Source: Limonium bicolor
Taxonomy: Eukaryota > Streptophyta > Magnoliopsida > Caryophyllales > Plumbaginaceae
Reading direction: 5' to 3'
Length of the DNA stretch: 64,000 nt
NCBI GenBank assembly: GCA_023374045.1
Contig: CM041776.1
Coordinates: 478,257,375-478,321,374, forward strand
The notes beneath the pieces were generated by a model, which ran no database searches, was not told where the DNA came from, and saw nothing but the letters and a program-made list of their open reading frames with translations. Each line of letters starts with the position of its first letter. Position 1 is the stretch's first letter. Positions 55,373-64,000 of the stretch are shown one piece after another. A program made the translations under genes and the position numbers.

Positions 55373-56645
55373 CGCTAGTTTCTTTCTCCAGCTTGGTTGA
55401 TGAGGTGCGAGAGGCTCAGAGGACAGATGAGTATATGAGAGAGGTCAGACAGAAGCTGACAGATGGTACCTTTGAGAGTCAGAAATACGACTTCAGACTT
55501 CATGATGATGATCTGATCAGACTTAAGGGCCGATTATGCATACCACGAGGCAACACGGATCTGAAAGACCGTATACTTAGAGAATCACACTGTTCTTCAG
55601 TTTCCATCCATCCGGGAGCCTCTAAAATGTATAAAGACATGAAGAGATACTTCTGGTGGTCGGGGATGAAGACAGATGTTACCGAGTTCGTCTTGAGGTG
55701 TCTCACATGCCAGAAGGTGAAATTCGAGCACCGACGACCGGGCGGAATGGTACAGTCGATGCCAGTTCCGGAGTGGAAGTTCCATGATATCTCCATGGAC
55801 TTCGTAGTTGGGCTTCCACCTGCTAGGGGAGGTCTCAACATGATATGGGTGGTGGTGGATCGCCTTACCAAAGTAGCCCGATTCATACCGATGAAGGATA
55901 CTTGGAAGGTGACCAAATTAGCTGAGTTATTTGAGAAAGAAATCATGAGACATCACGGCATACCAAAGACCATAGTGTCAGATAGAGATACCAGATTCCT
56001 TTCGAGGTACTGGAGAGCTACCAGAGAAGCGTTGGGTACAGAACTCAAGCTGAGTACCGCGTTCCATCCTCAGACAGATGGTCAGACTGAGCGTACTATT
56101 CAGACACTCGAGGACATGCTGAGAGCATGTGCCTTAGACTTCCAGGGCAGTTGGATTGACAGATTGCATCTGATCGAGTTTTCATACAACAACAGCTATC
56201 ACGCTTCGATCAAGATGGCACCTTTTCAAGCGTTGTACGGTAGACCATGTCGTACACCGCTCTGCTGGGATGAGTCGAGTGAGACGGTCATTATAGGACC
56301 AGAGTACTTAGAACAAGTTAAGGCTGAAGTTCAGCAAATCAGGGAGAACATGAAAGCTGCTCAAGATAGGCAGAAGTCGTATGCTGATGTTCGACGACGG
56401 GACCTGGAGTTCGCAGTGGGCGACCAGGTATTTCTGCGAGTTCACCGATGAAGGGTGTATTCAGGTTTGGGCAGAAGGGCAAATTGAGCCCGAAATTTGT
56501 TGGTCCTTATGAGATTACGGAGCGGGTGGGCCCGGTTGCTTACAGGTTGAATTTACCTGCTGAGCTGGGTAAAGTGCATGATGTTTTTCATGTTTCACAG
56601 CTAAAGAAATACATGCACCACCCCTCCCATGTGTTTAGAACCTGA
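55373..56645 (+). pseudogene. Ele-12 integrase (zinc, DDE core and GPY)
   Basis: Integrase inserts the cDNA into the genome. In the frame beginning at 55222, the HHCC zinc site is H123, H130, C160, C163. The catalytic triad is D193 (ISMDF), D254 (VSDRDTRF) and E290 (DGQTE), with 35 residues between the last two. The frame continues to [11 protein letters not shown] and stops at 56449-56451. The next frame (56448-56645) gives [19 protein letters not shown], the GPY module, then [10 protein letters not shown]. The catalytic core is uninterrupted. Confidence 0.94.
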
Positions 56646-56838
56646 GAGGTTGACTTTAGAACCGAATATGAGATCCGTGGAGACTCCTCAGAGAATCTTG
56701 GACAGTAAGACTAGGGACACTCGCCACAAGTCAGTGCGACTGGTGAAGGTTCTCTGGTCTAACCAGGATGTCGAAGAGGCCACGTGGGAATTAGAGGATA
56801 AGATGAGGGCGAAGTACCCTTCTTTATTTACTGACTAG
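56629..56838 (+). pseudogene. Ele-12 chromodomain
   Basis: PQRILDSKTRDTRHKSVRLV, then VLWSNQDVEEATWELE and MRAKYPSLF: the C-terminal chromodomain of Tekay/Del-type chromoviruses, thought to guide integration to methylated-histone chromatin. It is in a different frame from the GPY module, overlapping it by 17 bp, so a frame change separates them. Confidence 0.9.
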
Positions 56839-57146
56839 ATCGTCTGTATAGGGTACGGGGCGTACCCCTTTTTAAGGGGGGTAGAGCTTCCTCGCTTTTG
56901 AGTTAGGAAACGATCATGTTTGTCGTTTGTTGGTTGTTTAAGATGTGAATTTGTGTAAGTTGCTACACTTCGGTGTAAGTTTGAGTTATGTATAATACTT
57001 ATGTATTGTATTTGAGATTGACCTTTGAGTCTTGAGATGTGTGAATGTGAATATAAGATGTGGTATTAAGATTAAGAGAATTGTGTACCGTGAATGGTAA
57101 CACGTGTGTGAACTTTGAGGACAAAGTTCTTTTAAGGGGGGTAGAT
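56839..57146 (+). promoter_or_regulatory. Ele-12 3' untranslated region with two purine tracts
   Basis: The hairpin GGGTAC-GGGGC-GTACCC (56851-56867) is followed by a first AAGGGGGGTAGA (56874-56885). The proper polypurine tract, the same 12 bases, lies at 57134-57145 next to the 3' LTR. Ele-10 has the same doubled tract. Confidence 0.8.
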
Positions 57147-60100
57147 TGAAATACCCCAAACTTAGATATGGTGTTTGAATGATAAACTAGGATATAAGGA
57201 GGCTAAATAATGCCTTAGAAACATTAATAAACATTTCTAATCAAAGAAAATATAAGGAACACCAAAAGAGCAGTTTTAACAAAACGTGCTCTAAGCTTGG
57301 AGAGACTGGGAGAGTACCCTAATTATTGTTCTAAGACGTTAGTAATCCTAATGGTCATTTAAGTCAATTACCAAAGAAAACCAAGCTTGAAAACAAGTTA
57401 AAACACAAAATGTGCTTAAGGAGTCTTAAAGCACGTTTTTGAAAAATGTCTTGTAAATGAGTTTTGAATGGCTAAAAGTCCATCATACTCTTTAATTAAC
57501 ATGTGTACTATATGTATCACATTGGAAGTCTATATCAATGGGAAATAAAAATTTCACAACAATGTGCCTTGTTTTGGTGAATAGTGAATTAATTAAGCTA
57601 GTTTATAACATAAGTCTATATAAGTGAGACATTTGGTCAACAAAGACTTAATTACCCTCATTAATAAAAGGGGGCCGGTTTTTTAGGAGGTGAGTCACCA
57701 CCTTCATGAGTCATTAAGTAAATAAGAAAGCAAATAAGACTTTATAAAGCATAAAGTACTATTTACCTTTAACATAAATATCACATTTTACTTACCTCTC
57801 TCCTCATCTCCTCATTTCTTCTTGTTTCCCACGGTTTCTTCAAGCTCTCTCCCTTCTCCATTAACGTGAAGAACAACTACATGCTAGCTCCATCTAGCTT
57901 TGCCCATCTTGCTCATTTTAGCTCCAAATCCAAAACATACATACTCTTCTTAGTTAGCTCAAGCTCCTTCCTTCTAGCTTTTCAAAACTTCAAGAGCTCA
58001 TTTGGTGCCAAGTCAAACCACCATTAGAGGAGGAAATTCAAGTTTGGAGACTCCATTGGCAACTCCATTCTCTTAAGGTAAAGAAAGTGTAAGAAAATCT
58101 AGGTATCCACCATTTCTTCACATGTCCGAAAATTAGTGCTCATGGGACTCCATGTTTATGCCTTGTTCTAGCTGTTTCTACTCTTCAAAGGAGAGAGGAG
58201 GTCCTTCTTGCTTCATATCCAAGTTTGTCTTGAGAAACCAAGGTAAAACAATCACATTAATACCTTAAAACATATTGTTAACCTAGGGTTTGTTCTTAGG
58301 GTTAATGTGTTATCTAGTACTATTGGAGTCATTGGATATGGTTTAGAACATTGGCAAGGAGATACACATTGGTGACGAGATTGAACAAAGAAAAACCTAA
58401 GGAAGAAAGCTTTTTAAGCTTGTAAAAGAACAAGGTAAATTACTTACCTTAAGATGTCTTGTTGTTTAAGGGAATGGGATTTAGGATATGATGAGTTTAG
58501 TGTAGAGTTATATTGGGAAGGTGTTATAAAACCTAGAAGAAACAATGACTATACATGTGAACTTTGACTAAAGAGCAAATGAGAAGAAGAGATAGTTAAA
58601 ACAATGTGGAAATGAATTACAAGAAGCATTTATTTCAATGGGAGCCTGTTGAGTTATTCGCAGGTGAAGGCAAATATATGTGGAAATTCATGGTTTAAGA
58701 TTATGTCATCTAAGGGCCTAAGTGTCAAGCATTTTGAGTTTAAGCAATATATGATGATGTGGTGAAGTTTTAGTGTAAATTGTGTGTTAAGGTGTTGTGA
58801 TGAGAATTTTGTGTGGTATTGGTTGTTTGATGGAGAAAAACCATGTGTAGGAGGGTACTATATACTAGAGAACCCATGGCAAATTAAAGGAGAACTTAAG
58901 TGTTTAAGATATCTAAGGGAATTTAATGACTAGAGAAGTACTAGGAAGTTTTAGAGGTTGTCTCGATGAAAAAGGGGTGAGTTTAAGGTGTTTAATGAGT
59001 TTTAATGACTTAGGCATTGCTATGAAGGATTTAGGAATCAGAGAATGTATTTGAGTATTAGACTTAGGTAAATGTTGATAAGGAAGCTAGGAAACCTTGG
59101 TAAGTTGGTGTGATTAAGTGTGAAATTTGAGATGATTTAGATAGAAACTAGAGTTTAGAATTAAGGAAAACCTTGGAAAGCGCAAGAAAAGATGCTTGGG
59201 AGATGATGTTGTAGTAGTGAGGGAACATTATTGGCATAGTGGCTGTCATAGGTATGAAAACACCACTTAGAAAACCAAGGAGAAAATATCATAAGTGTAG
59301 GAATTTGGTATGAAGTGAGTAAGTGTTTAAGGAGATAGAAAATGAGTTTTGTGGGATGTTGTATGAGGGTGTAAATGTACCAAATGAAGTTAGAAGACAT
59401 TATGGAGGTTTAGGAGGAGTTTGGTGAAAATTGGTTAAGTGTTTGAAGGCTTAGAAAATGAGTGTTTTGCCTTGTCCGAACATCAGTCCGGACATGGACG
59501 TTCGGACAAGCCCTGTGCGTGAAAATTTCAGAGTCTCGACTTGTGTCCGACCTTTGGAAGTCCAGACACAAGTTCGGACGTGTCTGCTTCTACTTTGAAT
59601 TTTCCTCGACCCATGTCCGAACTTCCGAAGTCCGGACACAAGTTCGGACAGGCGTCTGTTTTCAGTTTTGAGTCTCGACTTGTGTCCGAACTTGGGAAGT
59701 CCGGACACAAGTTCGGACAGGCCACTGTATGGACCAAAAACCTTGTTAAGGTTAGGAAAATGATGGGATAATTAAGTACGGTTGTTATAATTATTAAGGA
59801 CATGTTTGGTGGGTGTAATGGTCATTAAGTTGGAGAGTAAGTGTAATAGATAATGAGAAAATGATGCACTTAGGAGTCAAGTTAAAAACCATAAGGCTTA
59901 GTGAAAAACAAAGGGGTAAAAGTTGATGTCTAGGAAGGTTAATAAATTCTATTGAGTTGGATTGAATAGTAACCGAAAACTGAATCAATGTTTTAGGCTT
60001 TGTGAATTGGGACTTGGAAGGAGATAAACCAAACGATCGTCGACGGTGAACGGTACAATCCTTCTTGTGACCTGCTTGCTAACGAGGTGTCCCTCGGCTT

Positions 60101-61201
60101 GTGTGCTATCTGTTTAATTGCTATGACTAAAACAAGATAAAGCATGCAACCGGTTATATTTATTCTCGTTGTGGTTGTGTTATCTTTACACTAACCCGCG
60201 AGACTTGAGATGGTTACTAACCAAGTTTAGTACTTACTAAGTTAAGAATAAGAGTTAAGTTTGATGGTTGTTGGTTAATGCCGTTAAGGCTTAGCTAGCA
60301 CATGGTGTTTAAGATGTCTACTAACTGGAACTTGAGTGAGGAAACGGGGGACGATCTCCGGTCATGCATGCTAAGAAAAAGGGGGACGGTATCTGAATCA
60401 GATCCGCCCTCCGCTTAAGGACTTGTCTTCGGACTTGTAGCCTAGGGCGGTTGCCGGCTCAGCTACGCTGGACTCCGTACAGAGTAGGTGGCATTAAGAT
60501 GGTGCGGTTGGGATCACCTAAATCCCAGTTTCGAATTAAGCTACAACCAATCCCTTCCAGGAAAGGTTTGTATACTGAGATTAAGATTAAGACTGAGATT
60601 AAGGTAATGTAAGGAACTGAGATTAAGGAAATGAGGACTAAGGAGGGGGTTATTAACCCGCTTGATAAGGGAACGCTTGAGTCGTTCATTGTTTGTGAAC
60701 TATATATGTTCATCTGTGGTTATTGTTAATGCACTTCATATTATGTTTGTGTATGTAATCAATTTCCATGCTATCGACAATTAGTCGTCGTAGCCCCGTT
60801 AGCTTGGGGGCCATGAGAGGGTGTACCAGCATTCGTGCTGACCCCCCCCTCGGGGGCTATTTTTACACTTGCAGGTAAGAGACCCATGAGGACGCACTAC
60901 GAGAGTAGGAGCGGTTAGACTTAGGGTGGGATGTTATTTGAGTTCGGGTTGCGCCTGTGCACCCGACTGTTTATATTAAACTGATGTAAGTTTGAGATTA
61001 TGTTAAGATACTAGTACTCGGTTGGTTGTGGTATTGTGAATGTTGATGTTTTGAGTTGGATAAGTATTGTAAACGTTAAAGCCGGTATATTCTAATGATC
61101 AGACCGTGGCAAGGTCCAGGTGTTATTTATTTCCGCTGTGACGTATTCGATTAAGAGTTCAGTTTGCGATAACCACGATAGGCTTTGGATGGGGTGTTAC
61201 A
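57147..61201 (+). repeat. Ele-12 3' LTR (4055 bp)
   Basis: A copy of 46739-50809 with scattered substitutions and many one-base indels. It has the inverted-repeat array at 59468-59718 and the hairpin block at 60775-60876 (juxtaposed CAG|GTAAG at 60874/60875). It ends GGGGTGTTACA. Confidence 0.95.
59468..59718 (+). repeat. Inverted-repeat array of the Ele-12 3' LTR
   Basis: The same four GTCCGAAC-type units as the 5' LTR with very few changes (for example AGTCCAGACAC near 59560 and CATCAGTCC near 59480), consistent with copying at insertion. Confidence 0.9.
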
Positions 61202-61656
61202 CTAGGGGTTATAATGGTGAGTTTTATGCACCAAAACCATGGTTAAGGAAGCTAGGAAACTTGTACAAAGTTTGAGGAAAAAAAAGGTATAATGACTTAT
61301 AAGGATGTAAGCATGTGCTAGATTATATATGGCTTTGAGAAGTTTGAGTAAAGCAAATGGGTGTGCAAAATGATGCTTAAGGAGTAGTTAAGATGGTGGT
61401 GAAGAACATAATGATTAGTTTAGGTCTTAGGCAAAGTCACTAGAGGGAAGTGTAAGGAAGCAAGTGTTAAGTGTAAGAATTTTGTAAGAAATGAGTGTCA
61501 AGTTTAGGGATTTTTGAGGTAGGTTTAGTGCATGTTTTGGTGTTTAAACATGTAGGAAACATGTGGAAAGATTGTGGAATGAGTGGGAAAAGATTGGGGT
61601 GATTTGGAGTTCAAAAATGAGGAGAAAAGCACTTTGGAAAATAGGTTCTGCAGTGG

Positions 61657-61762
61657 ACCGCCCTAGGGACCGCCCCTGTGGGGAGGTCCAGGCAAATCGA
61701 GCAGGAAATTAGCTTCTGGTTGGGACCGCCCCTGGGGACTGCCCCAGAGGGGCGGTCCAGTG
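61657..61762 (+). repeat. First inverted-repeat array of LTR-11 (two GACCGCCCC units)
   Basis: Two units at about 61657 and 61725 of the form GACCGCCCC...GGGGCGGTCC, 68 bp apart. The stem differs from that of the second array in the same LTR. Confidence 0.8.
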
Positions 61763-62035
61763 CAGAGAAAGAGAAAAAAATTTGTTTTGGCTTCTAATGA
61801 TGGGGGTTTGAATGGTAATGGTTTTAGATGATGTATAAGCCTTGTTTGGTGACTTGTAAAGGCCTTAAGAGGTGTAAACAAGTGTTACGAATTCTAGTAA
61901 GAATTGAGAAAGTAGCTAAGGAGGTTTTAGATGTTTAAAGGTGAGTTTAAGTGCCTAAATGGTATTAGGACACATGGGGGAACTTGTGGAGAAGTTTGGA
62001 GTCAAATGGGAATCTAAAAACAAAGGTCTGGAGCA

Positions 62036-62292
62036 GACCGACCTTGGGCACCGGACCTGCAAGGTCGGTCGAGCCCAGTTTACACTACCGGAAAGATTCT
62101 CTGGAATGGACCGACCTTGGAGACCGGACTTACAAGGTTGGTCATGTCTAAAATTTTGTACGGGGAAAACTCTCGGGAATGGACCGACCTTGGGGACCGG
62201 ACTTGCAAGGTCGGTCGGGTAAAATTTTCAAACGGCAATAAGTTCGGAATGGACCGACCTTGGGTAAGGTCGGTCGGTAGGGTCGGTCGACC
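62036..62292 (+). repeat. Second inverted-repeat array of LTR-11 (four GACCGACCTT units)
   Basis: Units at 62036, 62109, 62182 and 62252 (70-73 bp apart) with the same stem as LTR-3 and the same shortened last unit ending GGTCGACCC. Confidence 0.9.
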
Positions 62293-63880
62293 CTAAGTTG
62301 TAAAAGTAAAAAAGAAAGAAACCCTAAGAAAGTTTAGAGGTATTAGTGGTACCCCATTAAGAGGGCAATGATGAGTAGAGGTATAAAGACCTAAGGGATT
62401 AAGTTAAGTATAAATTTAAAAGTTTAAGGTTAAGTTGTAAGAATAAGTTGTAAAACTTAAGAGGTCTTAGGTGGGGAAACATTATGGGTTGAGTAAGTTA
62501 ATTAAGTTGAATTAAGTTAAGTGATTAACAACTTAAAACTGAATCAATGTATTAGGACTTGAGAGTTTGGACTCGGAGGAGAGTAAGCAACCAACGACCA
62601 ACGGTGAACGGTACAGTTCTTCTTGTGACCTGCTTGCTAACGAGGTGTCCCTCGGCTTGTGTGCTATTTGTTTTTGTGTGCTCACTAAACAAGATAAAGC
62701 ATGCAACCGGAACATTATGTTTATTGTATTGTTGTGTGATGTTTGAAAACTAACACAACTTACCGTGAGAACCTACTAACTAACGTTTAGTAAGGAATTG
62801 TGTGAGACTAAGGAACACTCCCTAATATTAGTTTGTTAATACCGAAAGAGTTAAACAAACAACGTCGCATTGAGACTACTACTACTTTAACTTTGGGGGA
62901 GTGAGGAATCCGGAATGGTACGGCACATGTGTATTGGGGGAGGTCGGTATCCTTACCAGATACCGACTTCCAAATATGACTTTTCTTCAGACTCGTCGCC
63001 TAGAGTCAACATATAGACTCGACCTCCCCGGACTACTTGTTTTAGGAGGGAGGACTAAGATGGCGTGGGGGGATCTAGCCTACATCCCCAACAATTAAGA
63101 ATGTTGTTTATTGCGGTAAGTGACCTGCTGCTGGCTAGGGTTAACGAAGCCCTACGAAAATAAACAACGAACTAAGGGCTAACCAGTTCTAATGAGAGAA
63201 CGGTTGACAAATATAAGATAAGGTTGTGATAAGCTACTTCCATTCCTTTTTAAAGGATGGTTTGTATTATAAGACTGAGATAAGCTACTTCCATTCCTTT
63301 TCAAAGGATGGTTGTTTTCTAAGACTAAGATAAGACTAAGATTGAGGTAAGATAAGGATGGACCAAGATTAAGAGGAAACGTAATTTAAGGAGTGAAATA
63401 ATTGACTCACTAATTAAGGGAACACATTTAAGTCGTTCATTGTGTTTGAACTTTGATTGTTCATAATTGGTTTGTTGTTTATTGCACCTTCTATTATGTT
63501 GTGCATCTAATCAACCTCCATGCTATCGACAATTAGTCGTCGTAGCCACGTTAGCTTGGGGGCCATGAGAGGATCGTACCAGCATTCGTGCTGACCCCCT
63601 TTGGGGGCTGTTTTTACTACACAGGTGAACGTCAAAAGGCGGCCGTCACGAGAGTAAGATGGGGTACAAGCGTTACGGGTTAAGTGTGGCCTACGAGTTG
63701 TGCATGTACACTCGTATGGCATTTGAGTTAGTAAAATGTATAGGATGTGAGGGGATTGTAAGAAGGATATGTATTTGGTTAAGATTGGTATGTACTAACG
63801 TTCGTATATTCTGTAGTCAGACCGTGGCAAGGTCTGGAATGTATTTGAATCCGCTGCAGAGTTGTATATATGGTGATAAG

Positions 63881-64000
63881 TTCAAGAAGAACAATAAGTG
63901 TTATTATGGAACGATGAAAGAGGAGATCGACAACATAATATTTCATATTTAGCAATGGCTAAACGTGTGATGGACACTACGAGTTTACTAAAACGAGACG
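63881..64000. other. Unassigned window end
   Basis: The last 120 bp do not match the end of the other LTRs. They may be another insertion or a diverged LTR end. Confidence 0.35.

Larger units (their letters stand above)
46739..61201 (+). mobile_element. Ele-12: Tekay/Del-like Ty3/gypsy element carrying an AlkB dioxygenase
   Basis: The 14.46-kb element has a 5' LTR at 46739-50809, 3' LTR at 57147-61201, primer site, purine tract and CTAGG duplication (46734-46738 and 61202-61206). Domain order is gag, AlkB, protease, reverse transcriptase, RNase H, integrase, chromodomain. Retrotransposons of this clade normally have no AlkB. The coding region is broken by a number of mostly single-base frame changes, but catalytic motifs are conserved. 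It sits inside LTR-11. Confidence 0.96.
61202..63880 (+). mobile_element. LTR-11, right part
   Basis: Continuation of LTR-11 after Ele-12 (CTAGG duplication at 61202-61206). It shows family landmarks: CAACGGTGAACGGTACAG near 62597, GACCTGCTTGCTAACGAGG, AAGCATGCAACCGG, a hairpin block at 63527-63626 (CAGCA-TTCG-TGCTG, CCCCC-TTT-GGGGG, then CACAG|GTGAA with the junction at 63624/63625) and CAGACCGTGGCAAGG near 63817. A tandem duplication (GATAAGCTACTTCCATTCC) lies at 63226-63320. The usual GGGGTGTTACA end is not reached; similarity fades near 63880. Confidence 0.85.

Overview
This window is repeat-rich nuclear DNA from a seed plant with a large genome, probably a eudicot. The evidence is nested LTR retrotransposons with tRNA-iMet primer sites, chromoviruses with C-terminal chromodomains, a CACTA terminus and a PIF/Harbinger transposase remnant. 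I see no convincing host gene, tRNA, rRNA or CRISPR. The species cannot be named from this sequence.

Layout, left to right (names are mine). Ele-1 is a minus-strand Tekay/Del-like Ty3/gypsy element (gag 1-331, LTR 557-10124). Its LTR is split by Solo-2, a plus-strand solo LTR (979-4932, TSD CCGGG). Ele-1 sits in LTR-3, a plus-strand LTR (10125-13774) that also carries Mini-4, a 1.2-kb non-autonomous Copia-type element (11163-12379). LTR-3 itself sits in the pol of Copia-5 (13775-15071). Then come a CACTA end (15428-15955), a young uninterrupted Reina-like chromovirus, Reina-7 (16381-21524, TSD TCATT), and a broken PIF/Harbinger transposase (23455-24976, minus).

LTR-9 (about 25645-44660, plus) is split by Ele-10 (26668-43708, minus, TSD ACTCC). 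Ele-10 has two nearly identical 5.8-kb LTRs around a decayed interior. The leader of LTR-9 is interrupted by LTR-11 (44786 to about 63880), which is split by Ele-12 (46739-61201, plus, TSD CTAGG).

Ele-12 is the most interesting object. It is a Tekay-like element with 4.06-kb LTRs. Between gag and protease it carries an intronless AlkB-type 2-oxoglutarate/Fe(II) dioxygenase (52575-53311), closest in motif to the plant ALKBH1-like group, with the HxD...H and RxNxTxR motifs present. An upstream gag intron is GT-AG and restores the reading frame. The AlkB exon and the protease exon begin in the same phase after a shared candidate donor, so alternative splicing could yield Gag-AlkB or Gag-Pro-Pol.

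The long Tekay-like LTRs share further unexplained structure. At one fixed LTR position lies an array of inverted-repeat units with a period of about 70 bp, whose stem sequence differs completely between subfamilies. Nearer the LTR end is a run of covarying hairpins followed by a juxtaposed CAG|GT site. Many single-base breaks in coding regions, and many one-base differences between LTR pairs, may be mutation or residual long-read error; this cannot be settled here.
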